A DNA stretch of 64,000 nt from Chloroflexota bacterium (GCA_022573285.1 JACZUF010000001.1:1-64000), one strand, 5' to 3'; shown: positions 1-8,009, counted from the stretch's first letter. Translations and numbers: made by a program. Notes: generated by a model from the sequence alone, not told the origin.

Positions 1-2
1 AG

Positions 3-674
3 GCCGGGTATTCCGCCCTGTGCCTTACCCTGGACGCCAAGATAAGCCCGAAGCGGGAGCGCAACATCCGCAACGATTACGTGGGCCCGGTCTCACCCAA
101 TTATGCCGCCTTGGACCTGGGCACCCACTCTTGGAAATTCGCCGCCGACGCCCCAGCCGGGTCAATGGACATCCGCGACCCGGCCGCCACTTGGTCCGAC
201 CTGGAATGGCTGGCCGGCGAGACCAAACTGCCCATCGTGGTCAAGGGAATCATGACGGGAGAGGACGCCAGGCGCTCCGCTGAGTCCGGCGCCCAGGCAG
301 TCATCGTATCCAATCACGGGACCCGGTACTTGGACACCACCTTCACCACCATCGAAGTCTTGCCGGAGGTAGTGGAGCGGGTTGATGGAAAGGCTGAGAT
401 CTACATGGACGGGGGCATCCGCCGCGGTTCGGACATCTTTAAGGCCCTGGCCCTGGGCGCCCGGTCCGTCTTGATCGGCCGGCCTCTTTTCTGGGGCCTG
501 GCCGTGGATGGCGAAGCCGGCGTCAAATCGGTGTTGGACATGCTCCGCGACGAGTTGGACGCCACCATGGGCATCTGCGGCCGCACCACCATCGACAGCA
601 TCGACCTGGACACCCTGGGCGGGATATCGCCCCTGCAGAAATTGTTCGACCAACGGGACGCCAACCGCCATTAA
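3..674 (+). CDS. FMN-dependent 2-hydroxyacid oxidase/dehydrogenase, C-terminal part (5' end outside window)
   Basis: The frame is open from the first bases, so the start lies upstream. The visible part begins GYSALCLTLDAK, the strand before the catalytic region of the lactate/glycolate oxidase family. Family motifs follow: LPIVVKGI (flavin-contacting Lys), VSNHGTRYLD (active-site His; the usual SNHGGRQLD is altered at two positions, Arg kept), YMDGGIRRGSD and VLIGRPLFWG (FMN phosphate binding). Such enzymes oxidise small 2-hydroxyacids with FMN in a TIM barrel. The substrate cannot be read from the sequence. The stop is 39 bases before the NHL-repeat gene on the same strand, suggesting co-transcription. 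The family assignment is firm; oxidase versus dehydrogenase is open. Confidence 0.88.
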   Translation, partial: AGYSALCLTLDAKISPKRERNIRNDYVGPVSPNYAALDLGTHSWKFAADAPAGSMDIRDPAATWSDLEWLAGETKLPIVVKGIMTGEDARRSAESGAQAVIVSNHGTRYLDTTFTTIEVLPEVVERVDGKAEIYMDGGIRRGSDIFKALALGARSVLIGRPLFWGLAVDGEAGVKSVLDMLRDELDATMGICGRTTIDSIDLDTLGGISPLQKLFDQRDANRH

Positions 675-713
675 CCTAAACCAACCACAATCCGCAAAGG
701 AGACAACCCAGAT

Positions 714-1589
714 ATGGCTACTGTAGGCTCCGGCAAATACACCTATGACGTGATTGAGAACTGGGGCAAGCTGCCCGCCGGCGAGACCTTCGGGATGGTG
801 AGCGCCATCGCCACCGACTCCCAGGACCGGGTCTTCGCATTCCAGCGGAAGGACCCGCCCGTGCTGATCTTCGACCGGGACGGGAACCTCACGGACTCTT
901 GGGGCAACGGTTCCTTCGAGTTTGCCCACGGCATCCACATCGCCGATGACGTGGTCTACGTGACCGACCGGAACACATCGGTATGCATCATGTACACGCT
1001 GGACGGCAAGCCCATCCAGATGCTGGGGCGGCACGGCGTACACTCGGACACCGGCTGCGAGAACCCCGGAGACCTGGTCCCCAGGGCCGCCGGCCCCTTC
1101 AATTACCCCGCCGAACTGGTGCCTTCGCCCTCGGGCGACCTCTACGTGGCCGACGGGTACCGCAATTCCCGGGTGCACCGTTTCTCCAGCGACGGCCAAC
1201 TCAAGAAGTCATGGGGCGAGCCGGGAAAAGAGGCGGCCAACGAGTTCCACCTGCCCCACAGCCTTCTGGTCGACGGAGACCGGGTGATCGTCTGCGACCG
1301 GGAGAACCACCGCATCCAGGTCTTCGGATTGGACGGCGACTTCAAGGAGATCTGGGACGACATCAACCGGCCCATGGACATCTCCATGGACCGGGACGGC
1401 AATTACATGGTCAGCGAGGGCCAGCGGGACGGCGGCTCGGCCCGCATCAGCGTTTTGGACAAGAAGGGCGGCGTGCTCTCGCGGTTCGAGTGCCGCGGCT
1501 CCGGCCACGGCAGTTGGATCGATTCCCGCGGCGACATCTACCTGGCGGGAGTCCCCGACGCCATCGACAAGTACGTTCGCAAGGGTTAA
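714..1589 (+). CDS. NHL-repeat beta-propeller protein (peptidylglycine amidating lyase-like)
   Basis: A 291-residue protein without signal peptide or membrane segment. It is built of recurring units of the type 'G.i.Dsqd.v.vf.r..ppv.vFDrdG.l..sWG', for example around residues 28-65, 70-100, 140-170, 185-212 and 225-250. This is the NHL pattern that forms a six-bladed propeller. Relatives include bacterial homologues of peptidyl-alpha-hydroxyglycine alpha-amidating lyase, but no catalytic role is demonstrable here. The ATG at 714 has an AAAGGAGA ribosome site about 10 bases upstream. It directly follows the flavin-dependent hydroxyacid oxidase gene, so a shared catabolic role is possible but only inferred. 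Confidence 0.8.
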   Translation: MATVGSGKYTYDVIENWGKLPAGETFGMVSAIATDSQDRVFAFQRKDPPVLIFDRDGNLTDSWGNGSFEFAHGIHIADDVVYVTDRNTSVCIMYTLDGKPIQMLGRHGVHSDTGCENPGDLVPRAAGPFNYPAELVPSPSGDLYVADGYRNSRVHRFSSDGQLKKSWGEPGKEAANEFHLPHSLLVDGDRVIVCDRENHRIQVFGLDGDFKEIWDDINRPMDISMDRDGNYMVSEGQRDGGSARISVLDKKGGVLSRFECRGSGHGSWIDSRGDIYLAGVPDAIDKYVRKG

Positions 1590-1703
1590 CCGCTGCCGCC
1601 CATGATGCGGCAATCGGACGCGGTCCCCACGCGGGAGCTTCCTAACCCATGAGCCGGGCAAACCGTTGACCAAGCGGTTCAACAAAATGGGAGGGACTTG
1701 GCC

Positions 1704-2015
1704 ATGATCACTCAGCGACGGGTATTCCAGGCGAAATCAGGGTCCTCGGGCGCAGTAGTCGCGAAAATGAAGGAATTCCAACCCATATTCGAGCGGGCCG
1801 GTGGACCCACCGCGCGGATCTACACCGACTTCTTCAGCGGGGCGACCGACCGCGTGGTGTGGGAATTCGACGTCGAGAACTTGGCCGCCTTCGAGAATAT
1901 ATTTTGGGCGGCCTCCCAACACGCCGAGTACCAGGCCGCCTACGAGAGTTGGTATGCTGGCTTGGCGCCTTTGTTGGAAGGCGCGACGGTGGAGTTCTGG
2001 AACCGGGAAAATTAA
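1704..2015 (+). CDS. Small NIPSNAP-like / dimeric alpha-beta barrel protein
   Basis: About 103 residues. The pattern is strand (ITQRRVFQAK), helix (VAKMKEFQPIF), strand (ARIYTDFFSGATDRVVWEFDV), then helix LAAFENIFWAASQHAEYQAAYESW, which resembles NIPSNAP-type ferredoxin-fold dimeric barrels. The function is unknown; relatives occur beside monooxygenases and catabolic genes. The frame can also start at a TTG at 1698, but GGGAGGG at 1689-1695 is correctly spaced for the ATG at 1704, which I chose. It is 114 bases after the NHL gene and may belong to the same transcript. Confidence 0.65.
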   Translation: MITQRRVFQAKSGSSGAVVAKMKEFQPIFERAGGPTARIYTDFFSGATDRVVWEFDVENLAAFENIFWAASQHAEYQAAYESWYAGLAPLLEGATVEFWNREN

Positions 2016-2108
2016 GTCCTCCGGTACCGGACCCCCAATCGGGTTTAGCACAGATGCCGGCCTGTAGTTGTTCGGCCGCACACCTGTGGGGAGTTCCAGG
2101 AGCGGCAG

Positions 2109-2333
2109 ATGGATTCGGTCATAAAAGAGCTGCAAAAGGTTCGGGAATCCTTAATGCCCGAAGAGTGGCGGGACGCCCGCATCTACCGTCACATCGATGA
2201 ATACAAGCTGGACTACACCCTGATTGCCACCAAGGTCAGCTCCGGCCAGGTCCACTACTACGATCCGGACACAGGCGCCTTCGCGCCGTTGAACCTGTCC
2301 GGGTCAGTGGGGCCGGAGAATTTCAATTCATAA
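2109..2333 (+). CDS. Hypothetical small protein (74 aa)
   Basis: Not recognised. The product is charged and soluble, with an N-terminal helix (VIKELQKVRESL) and then a beta-rich stretch (DYTLIATKVSSGQVHYYDPD). It is real by its signals: AGGAG at 2098-2102 is six bases before the ATG, and composition matches the GC-rich backbone. It is the last backbone gene before the AT-richer island starting near 2334. No cysteines, membrane segment or known motif are seen. Confidence 0.55.
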   Translation: MDSVIKELQKVRESLMPEEWRDARIYRHIDEYKLDYTLIATKVSSGQVHYYDPDTGAFAPLNLSGSVGPENFNS

Positions 2334-2529
2334 CAACACGGATGATATGCCCGACGATTCGTCTATTCACCCAAGACATATACGCAAAATTCGGTCGTCA
2401 AACCCATTCCAATTAATGTCATCAAGGCATTGTAATTACCTAAACATGCGGGCATATTGGATGTGCCCGATTCAAGGGCTTATATGAATACTAAACTAGC
2501 TCGCTCGCAATTGGATTCCTACTCGAGTC

Positions 2530-3210
2530 ATGCGTTCTGCTAGTACGGTGGTCAAAGTGCAGACAGAGTTGCTTCCTCCTCGACAATATGACCCCCTCCC
2601 TTCGATATGGGATGGGGAGGACTCCGAATTATTGGAGAAAATGCTCCAGTTCTACCCTAAGGTAGAACCACGCAACATTCTGGACGCGACAGTAAACTCT
2701 GGGCGATTCTGGAGAAATAGCTCCCGAGAAGTGCTCGGGTTGGACATCAACCCGCAATGCCGGCCTGATTTGCTTGGCACAAGCCAGTCCTTGCCGCTCA
2801 AGTCAAATTCCTTCGATGTAGTAGTGTACGATCCCCCTCACGTTCCGAATCAGGGGAAAGACCGCCAGAAGGACTTCGGAATTCGCTTTGGACTCGGCGC
2901 CAAATCATCCATCGAGACTAACTACAGTTTTTCCTACACCTATCCACCGTTTGTTTCAGAGGCACACCGTGTCTTACGGCATGATGGTGTTTTGTTTTGC
3001 AAAATTACCGACTATGTTCATAACCACAAGTTTCAATGGGCGCACATCGACTTCATTCAGGCGGCGACCGAAGCCGGTTTTCACGCGTGCGACTGCATTA
3101 TCAAAATCAGGAAAGGTCCAATCATCGACACTCGGTGGAAGGTCGCGCACCACGCCCGAAAGCAACATTGCTATTGGCTCGTGTTTCGGAAATCCCATCG
3201 TTGTGAGTAG
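2530..3210 (+). CDS. Class I SAM-dependent methyltransferase with DPPH motif (putative DNA methyltransferase)
   Basis: A 226-residue protein. Residues about 48-62 (NILDATVNSGRFW) stand where SAM motif I is expected, EVLGLDIN gives the acidic strand-2 residue, and SFDVVVYDPPHVPNQ carries a [DNS]PP[YFWH] catalytic motif of amino-methyltransferases. The order motif I then IV, and the absence of a large target-recognition domain, resemble small gamma-type or phage-like enzymes. Base composition is clearly more AT-rich than the neighbours. It converges tail to tail, 12 bases apart, with a nuclease-like gene on the other strand, as in compact restriction-modification pairs. A methyltransferase fold is likely; DNA as substrate is inferred from DPPH and context. 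Confidence 0.7.
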   Translation: MRSASTVVKVQTELLPPRQYDPLPSIWDGEDSELLEKMLQFYPKVEPRNILDATVNSGRFWRNSSREVLGLDINPQCRPDLLGTSQSLPLKSNSFDVVVYDPPHVPNQGKDRQKDFGIRFGLGAKSSIETNYSFSYTYPPFVSEAHRVLRHDGVLFCKITDYVHNHKFQWAHIDFIQAATEAGFHACDCIIKIRKGPIIDTRWKVAHHARKQHCYWLVFRKSHRCE

Positions 3211-3222
3211 CTTTTCCTGTCC

Positions 3223-3969
3223 TTAAAACCGCTGATCCCATTCCCCTAGAATCTGGCACCGCTCCAACCTGAGGTTTCTTATCTGGCATTTTCCGTCCGA
3301 ACCGTCGAAATGGACGTGAAACGCGGTCTCATCGTTGATAATAATGTCACCGCCCAAGCTTTTCCTACCTTGTCGATTCCCAACCTCTTGAAGCTGACAA
3401 TGTTCAATCAATCTAAGCAGGTCCAACGGGATATCAATCAATTGGTAATGAATTGCTTGTTCTCCCCAAATCGCCCGTAGCATCAGCATCAGATCGTAAC
3501 GTGCCAAGTGGCTGCACGTACGTTCTATCAAAGTCTCGGCGTTCCATGGTTCCCTTTCAGTGGTACACAATTTAGTGATCGAAATTGAATTTGGCCTTGT
3601 ATTTCTACCCGTCTCAGTTTTGAGGGAGACCCTTTCTTCGCCGACCATTAAGTCATGGGTCGGTGCATTGGCGGTGGTCCGTGCAATGTGCGCGTCAAGA
3701 GACCCGGACAAGTGAAATGCTTTTTCGGCCAGCGCCTCGAAAAAGATTCCCTGCGGCGGAATTTTAGCGTAGAGAGAATGGTGTTGGGTCACCATTGTCA
3801 CCATCGTGGTGAACAGGCGGTCAGTGTAAATCTGCATGACTTCACCGTGACACAGGCAAGTTGGACTCAAAAGCTCCCTGACTTCACGTAGAGTAACATC
3901 ACGGCACGGTTTGCTTTTCACGAACTCGTTGCAAGGCCTCGTGATCTTCGATAATTTTACGGCCAACAA
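3223..3969 (-). CDS. Putative type II restriction endonuclease (PD-(D/E)xK-like)
   Basis: A 248-residue protein with no clear relative recognised. Around residues 99-115 it has THDLMVGEERVSLKTETG. An Asp on one strand, then an S-L-K-T-E strand, matches the spacing of a degenerate PD-(D/E)xK core, and GIFFEALAEKAF upstream offers the extra helix Glu. The rest is mixed alpha/beta and ends in a Trp-containing tail. Two adjacent TTG codons open the frame at 3969. A downstream ATG at 3834 is an alternative start and would still keep the core. It shares AT-rich composition and convergent placement with the DPPH methyltransferase, the main reason for the restriction-enzyme call. The function is inferred. 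Confidence 0.45.
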   Translation of the reverse strand: MLAVKLSKITRPCNEFVKSKPCRDVTLREVRELLSPTCLCHGEVMQIYTDRLFTTMVTMVTQHHSLYAKIPPQGIFFEALAEKAFHLSGSLDAHIARTTANAPTHDLMVGEERVSLKTETGRNTRPNSISITKLCTTEREPWNAETLIERTCSHLARYDLMLMLRAIWGEQAIHYQLIDIPLDLLRLIEHCQLQEVGNRQGRKSLGGDIIINDETAFHVHFDGSDGKCQIRNLRLERCQILGEWDQRF

Positions 3970-4207
3970 AAAAGCCCGGGCAAAACCGACGGGGCTCGCC
4001 TGTTATCATCAAGGCGAATAATTTACTGCCACGGGTATCGAAATCTCACCCATTATTGTCCTATTATGGATGGAAACACTTCCCGATTGGATTCGTTATC
4101 AGGGCTGTCAACCGGCCGGCGCATCGATAGCCAATCGGCCCCAATTACACTAAGACCCACATCTCACGGCCACATTTTGGCCGGTGAAAACCGAGGAGAG
4201 ACCAAAC

Positions 4208-4435
4208 GTGATAACCAGGTCCACCATAGAGGATGCCGTCAAATCCGGAGCGTGGATCGTCGGACCTCCAGAGTTGGTCACCGAAAGGCTGATGGAACTT
4301 CAAGACCGGTATCCGGGCCTCCAAGAGGTGAACGTGGGCGCCTCCGTGATGAGCACCGAGGAAAAGGTGATCCTGGAACAGCTTGAGTTGTTCGGCAAAG
4401 AGGTGATGCCCACCTTCAAGGCGCAGCTTAAATAG
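4208..4435 (+). pseudogene. C-terminal remnant of a luciferase-like flavin monooxygenase
   Basis: About 75 codons. They match only the last part of luciferase-like (F420/FMN) monooxygenases: IVGPPELVTERLMELQDRYPGL, then EVNVGAS, then the characteristic end FGKEVMPTFK. The TIM-barrel body is absent, and the same frame is closed by TAA at 4151. GAGGAGAG at 4193-4200 is well spaced for the GTG at 4208, so a short product may still be made. The fragment sits between the AT-rich methyltransferase/nuclease island and selD, so the upstream part was probably lost when the island arrived. A complete family member lies at 44088-44987. Confidence 0.5.
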
Positions 4436-4532
4436 CTGTCGCCCCACAGTCGCACTTAATGTATCCTATTTTATAAGGTTTGTTCATAAGCAGAATAAAC
4501 CAGGGCTCATATACCCACGGAGGTAACGCCGG

Positions 4533-5579
4533 ATGGCCAGCAGCAAGGTCCGCCTGACCGAACTGTCCCACTGTGCTGGTTGAGCCTCCAAGCTTAGCCA
4601 GCAGGACCTGGTCCAGGTCCTGAAACACCTCCCCATGGTCAGCCACCCAGACCTCCTGGTGGGTAATGACACCGGGGACGACGCAGCCGTTTACCGGCTG
4701 GATGACAAAACCGCGCTGGTAGTGACGGTGGACTTCTTCACGCCCATCACCGACGACCCTTACGAGTTCGGCTTGGTGGCGGCGGCCAACTCCCTGAGCG
4801 ATGTCTACGCCATGGGCGGAAAACCTCTGTTGGCCCTGAACGTGGTCGGTTTCCCCGCCGAGCTGGCCGTGGAGATGCTGGGCGACGTGCTAAAGGGCGG
4901 CTACGACAAGGCCACCGAAGCGGGCTGCCTGATCGTGGGCGGACACACGGTGGATGACGAAGAGCCCAAATACGGACTTACGGTGGTCGGCCTGGTGGAG
5001 CCCGGCAAAGAGGTGACCAACGCCAACGCCAAGCCCGGCGACGTTCTGGTGCTCACCAAACCCATCGGGACCGGGATAATCACCACCGGCTGCAAACAGG
5101 GGATCACCCCCGACGCCGTCTTGAAACATGCCGTGGACATCATGGCGGAACTGAACAAGGGCGCGGCGGAGGCCATGATGAAGGTGGGCGTCAACGCCTG
5201 CACCGACATCACCGGCTTTGGCTTCATGGGCCACCTGAAGACGATGGTCAGGAGTAGCGGGGTCGGGGCCCGCATCCGGGTGGCCGATGTGCCGGTGCTG
5301 CCCGGAGTTTGGGACCTGCTGGAAAAGGGGACCGTCCCCGGTGGCACCTTCCGGAACATGTCCGGCGTGGCGGACACCGTGGACTGGGACGACAGCCTGA
5401 CCGAGGAGCAGCGGCTGTTGATGTGCGACGCCCAGACCTCCGGCGGACTCCTGATCTCAGTGCCCAGGGCCAAGTTGGACCAACTGCTGTCCGAGCTCGA
5501 CGCCTGCGGTGTGCAGACCAAGGCCGTGGTGGGCGAGATCACCGCGGAAAACGCCGGCCGCATCACCGTATCGGCCTAG
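4533..5579 (+). CDS. selD: Selenide, water dikinase (selenophosphate synthetase), selenocysteine-containing
   Basis: Makes selenophosphate from selenide and ATP, the Se donor for tRNA-Sec and selenouridine. Read through TGA 4581-4583 as Sec, the frame runs from ATG 4533 (GGAGG at 4519-4523) for 348 residues, the normal family length. Residues 7-20 read RLTELSHCAGUASK. They align without gaps to the E. coli segment with catalytic Cys17 and Lys20, so Sec sits exactly at position 17; family Gly14 is Cys and Cys19 is Ser. The body has VGNDTGDDAAVY, the DFFTPI metal-binding region, SDVYAMGG, GGHTVDDEEPKYG, DITGFGFMGH and CDAQTSGGLL. Ordinary calling would start at ATG 4635 and lose the catalytic residue. 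selA, selB and selC are not in the window. No strong promoter was found. Confidence 0.9.
4604..4620 (+). promoter_or_regulatory. Candidate bacterial SECIS hairpin in selD
   Basis: GGACCTG (4604-4610) and CAGGTCC (4614-4620) pair perfectly around GTC. The hairpin lies inside the coding sequence, with the loop G at 4611 separated from the in-frame TGA by 27 bases. That is within the usual 16-37 base window for SelB-recognised bacterial SECIS elements, which carry a G early in the apical loop. This supports UGA decoding as selenocysteine. The stem could open by one pair to give a five-base loop. Confidence 0.6.
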
Positions 5580-5624
5580 ATCCAGACCCGCAAGTTCAGG
5601 CCCGCAAACGGGCGTGGCCTGCCT

Positions 5625-5652
5625 TTGACAAGGCATACGCGAGTGATAGACT
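5625..5652 (+). promoter_or_regulatory. Sigma-70-like promoter of the sulfite-oxidase-like gene
   Basis: TTGACA (5625-5630), a 16-base spacer, then TAGACT (5647-5652). The -35 is a perfect consensus; the -10 keeps the key T, A, A and T positions. The predicted start near 5659 lies between selD and the Mo enzyme gene. The same -10 occurs in front of acuC and trpS. Confidence 0.5.
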
Positions 5653-5699
5653 GGGGAACCAACGCCCCCATGCGGCATACCAACGGAGCAGCTTATCAG

Positions 5700-6311
5700 A
5701 TGAAGCGGCCCGACCAAGTAAATACGGCGCCCGACCAGGGCCTGGGCGAACGCGTCCCGCCGGGCCAATTCATCACCACCAAGTTCCCGGTACTTACCTA
5801 CGGCCCCGAGCCCAAGATCGACATCAACACCTGGGAGATCCGGGTGTTCGGACTGGTGGAGCGGGAGATAATCCTAAACTGGGAGCAGTTCTCCAGTCTG
5901 CAATGGACCACCACGGTGGCCGACTTCCACTGCGTTACCCAGTGGAGCCAACTGGACAACACCTGGGAGGGCGTGACCTTCACTGATTTGGTGGCCCCCG
6001 CCGGCCCCAAACCCGAGGCCAAGTTCGTCATGGCCCACTGCTACGGTGGCTACACCAGCAACCTGCCCCTGGAACTGGCCAGGCAAGAGGGGATACTGGC
6101 CCATAAACAGGACGGCGAGCCCCTGGGCATGAGCCACGGCTGGCCCCTGCGCCTGATCGTCCCCAGTATCTACGGCTGGAAGAGCGCCAAGTGGGTCAAA
6201 GGCATCGAGCTCATGGCCGAGGACTCCCCCGGGTTCTGGGAGCAGCGCGGCTACCACAACGAGGGCGACCCCTGGAAGGAAGAGCGCTTCTGGCCCGAAC
6301 TGACCCGATAA
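5700..6311 (+). CDS. Sulfite oxidase-like molybdopterin-dependent oxidoreductase
   Basis: A 203-residue catalytic domain of the sulfite oxidase/MsrP (YedY) fold. TADFHCVTQWSQ carries the Cys that ligates molybdenum, and WEGVTFTDLV, AHCYGGYTSNLPL, GMSHGWPLRLIVPSIYGWKSAKWVKGI follow in family order (here broken over several elements). There is no twin-arginine signal, heme or dimerisation domain, so it is a minimal cytoplasmic form. I chose ATG 5700. A frame extension back to TTG 5625 would overlap the -35 box of the promoter just upstream; ATG 5670 is a possible alternative. The physiological substrate is unknown. A strong bidirectional terminator follows at 6335-6374. Confidence 0.85.
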   Translation: MKRPDQVNTAPDQGLGERVPPGQFITTKFPVLTYGPEPKIDINTWEIRVFGLVEREIILNWEQFSSLQWTTTVADFHCVTQWSQLDNTWEGVTFTDLVAPAGPKPEAKFVMAHCYGGYTSNLPLELARQEGILAHKQDGEPLGMSHGWPLRLIVPSIYGWKSAKWVKGIELMAEDSPGFWEQRGYHNEGDPWKEERFWPELTR

Positions 6312-6334
6312 TGACCGGGGTCTTAATCGGAATC

Positions 6335-6374
6335 ATAAAAATAGGGGCGGCCATGTGGCCGCCCCTATTTTTAT
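6335..6374. terminator. Bidirectional intrinsic terminator
   Basis: An 18-base perfect inverted repeat (6335-6352 and 6357-6374) around ATGT. The core is GGGGCGGCC/GGCCGCCCC flanked by A-rich and T-rich arms. It lies between the convergent Mo enzyme and zinc-ribbon genes and can serve both. Confidence 0.9.
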
Positions 6375-6391
6375 CCGGCATTGATGCAGGA

Positions 6392-6598
6392 TCAGGCGGT
6401 TTGGCGAACCTTTTTCGGCCTCTTCTTCGCGGTCTTGGGAGCGTCAATCACGAAAGTCTCCCGGAAAAGGGGCTTGGCTTTCTCCACCGGCTGGTCGCGC
6501 AGGTAGCCGCACTGGATGCAGCTAAGATACGGGCCGTGAATGTCTTCCCCGGCATATAGGTCGCCGTGGCACTTTGGACATTCCTTGAAGTAGATCAT
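6392..6598 (-). CDS. Small zinc-ribbon protein
   Basis: A 68-residue protein with CPKC and CIQC pairs 17 residues apart (residues about 7-30), a treble-clef or zinc-ribbon site. A basic Lys/Arg-rich tail (KTAKKRPKKVRQ) suggests nucleic acid or ribosome contact. The start at 6598 was preferred over a longer frame from 6655 because AAGGGGG lies seven bases upstream of it. Function unknown. Confidence 0.7.
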   Translation of the reverse strand: MIYFKECPKCHGDLYAGEDIHGPYLSCIQCGYLRDQPVEKAKPLFRETFVIDAPKTAKKRPKKVRQTA

Positions 6599-6698
6599 GA
6601 TCAACCCCCTTCTACCCGGTTGGCTGGCCGCCGGCCAATAGCCCCTAGCCATCAACCGGATAATCTAAACCCCTCTTATGCTGTCTGTTGCATCGAAC

Positions 6699-6727
6699 TT
6701 GACACGGACCGTATCAGAATCTATCAT
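6699..6727 (+). promoter_or_regulatory. Strong sigma-70-like promoter of hspR-grpE-dnaK
   Basis: TTGACA (6699-6704), a 17-base spacer and TATCAT (6722-6727; five of six consensus bases). The predicted start near 6734 leaves a leader of about 60 bases before hspR. Confidence 0.7.
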
Positions 6728-6754
6728 ATGGTTAATCGCAGGTCAACACCGCAA

Positions 6755-6773
6755 CCGAACGGCGCCGGTTCGG
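6755..6773 (+). promoter_or_regulatory. Inverted repeat in hspR leader, possible repressor operator
   Basis: CCGAAC (6755-6760), seven bases, GTTCGG (6768-6773). The arm length and 7-base spacing resemble HspR HAIR boxes (CTTGAGT-N7-ACTCAAG) but the arm sequence differs. It lies about 20-40 bases after the predicted transcription start. An operator role is only suggested; it could also be an RNA hairpin. Confidence 0.35.
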
Positions 6774-6794
6774 GGTTTCTTTCGGAGTTTCTTG

Positions 6795-7271
6795 ATGTAC
6801 CAACAGCCAAGACCCAGAGTGGAAAACCGGGCTAGAACGCCGGGCCAGACCCACCCTACCCGTCCGGAGACCACCGGCCTGGTGCCTGCCCAGCCCGCCG
6901 CTGAGGACGAGGCGGTCATCGAGATGCAGGGCGTGTACATCATCAGCGTGGCCGCCCGCATCCTCGACATGCACCCCCAGACGCTGCGAAAGTACGAGAG
7001 GCTGGGGCTGATAAACCCTGGGCGGACCATCGGCATGCTCCGGTTATACTCCGCCGAGGACATCAAAAAGGTCCGGTTGATCCGGTACCTGTCCGACGAG
7101 TTGGGTCTGAACCTGGCCGGTGTCGAATTTGCCCTGGCCGCCTTTGACAACATGTCGGCCATTAAGCAGCGGATGAGCAGCCGCCTTGATGGTATCCCGA
7201 CGGCCCAGCAGGTGGTCCAGGAAGAGATGGACCTGCTCTTTGAGAGTTTAAGCCTGCCGGTTGGCCGTTAG
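6795..7271 (+). CDS. hspR: HspR-type MerR family heat-shock repressor
   Basis: A 158-residue protein. After a disordered Pro-rich leader of about 50 residues comes [19 protein letters not shown], the winged helix-turn-helix of MerR proteins, then [13 protein letters not shown] and [18 protein letters not shown], then a short helical C-terminus. It has no metal or drug-binding Cys. HspR binds HAIR operators with DnaK as co-repressor and shuts off chaperone genes. Position supports this: it is first in the transcript, followed by grpE and dnaK. ATG 6795 has CGGAG seven bases upstream. The gene order (repressor first) differs from the actinobacterial dnaK-grpE-dnaJ-hspR arrangement. Confidence 0.85.
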   Translation: MYQQPRPRVENRARTPGQTHPTRPETTGLVPAQPAAEDEAVIEMQGVYIISVAARILDMHPQTLRKYERLGLINPGRTIGMLRLYSAEDIKKVRLIRYLSDELGLNLAGVEFALAAFDNMSAIKQRMSSRLDGIPTAQQVVQEEMDLLFESLSLPVGR

Positions 7272-7319
7272 AACGGGCTCTCCTCAGCTCCAATAGAACA
7301 CACCTAGGGGAATGCCTTA

Positions 7320-8009
7320 ATGGCAGCAGGACCACAGGACATTGACGGGGAGCCCGAAGAATCAGGCGGCCAGCCCGAAGAACCCGGCGGCCAGCCCGAA
7401 AAATCCGGGCTTGAACAGGAGCTGGAGGAGCTCTTGGCCCAAGCCGCGGTCGATCTGGACAGCCTCCCGTTGGAGGAGCAGGTCAGCGCCTTGAAATCCA
7501 ATCTCGCGTCAGCTCAGAAGGAAGCCGCCGACAACCTCGACAGCGCCCAGCGGGCCCAAGCGGAGATGGTCAACTTCCGGCGCCGGACCGACGAAGACCG
7601 AATCGCCAACAGTAAATATTCCAACAGCCGGCTGATCGCCAACATCCTGCCGGTTTTGGAGGAGCTGGGCCTGGCCATCAGCCACACTGAAGGACAAACG
7701 GACGCCCAGGCCGGCGCCAACGAATCTCTACTGGAAGGAATCAAGTTGATTCAACGGAAACTGACCGGCGTGCTAGAATCCGAGGGCGTGGCGGCCATCG
7801 AAGCCGTGGGCCTCATGTTCAACCCCCTGGAGCACGAAGCGGTGGGTACCGAAGAATCCGAAGAGATGGAACCGGGATACGTCACCCAGATACTCAGGCC
7901 GGGTTTCCGGCTGCACGACCGGGTCATTCGCCCGGCCCAGGTGATGGTGGCCCGGCCGCCGGAAAGTCAACCAGATAGTCAGCCAGATAATCCGTCGGAA
8001 AATCAATAA
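7320..8009 (+). CDS. grpE: Nucleotide exchange factor GrpE
   Basis: A 229-residue co-chaperone that releases ADP from DnaK. An acidic disordered N-terminus is followed by a long coiled coil (residues about 35-100, including ADNLDSAQRAQAEMVNFRRR) and the beta-wing domain with GLMFNPLEHEAV and ILRPGFRLHDRVIRPAQVMV (broken here at family motif limits). ATG 7320 has AGGGGAA about eight bases upstream. It lies 48 bases after hspR and 99 before dnaK. The N-terminus carries a 21-base tandem repeat giving PEESGGQ-type heptapeptides. Confidence 0.92.
   Translation: MAAGPQDIDGEPEESGGQPEEPGGQPEKSGLEQELEELLAQAAVDLDSLPLEEQVSALKSNLASAQKEAADNLDSAQRAQAEMVNFRRRTDEDRIANSKYSNSRLIANILPVLEELGLAISHTEGQTDAQAGANESLLEGIKLIQRKLTGVLESEGVAAIEAVGLMFNPLEHEAVGTEESEEMEPGYVTQILRPGFRLHDRVIRPAQVMVARPPESQPDSQPDNPSENQ
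7351..7413 (+). repeat. 21-base tandem repeat inside grpE
   Basis: Three in-frame copies starting at 7351, 7372 and 7393. The unit begins AGCCCGAAGAA; the second copy differs by a few bases and the third is degraded. They encode repeated PE(E/K)(S/P)GGQ segments in the disordered N-terminus, where length changes are tolerated. Confidence 0.75.

Noticed and set aside
4635-5579. Short SelD starting at ATG 4635 (314 aa)
   Set aside because: It loses the conserved N-terminal catalytic segment, has no ribosome site, and the in-frame upstream sequence continues the family with Sec at position 17.
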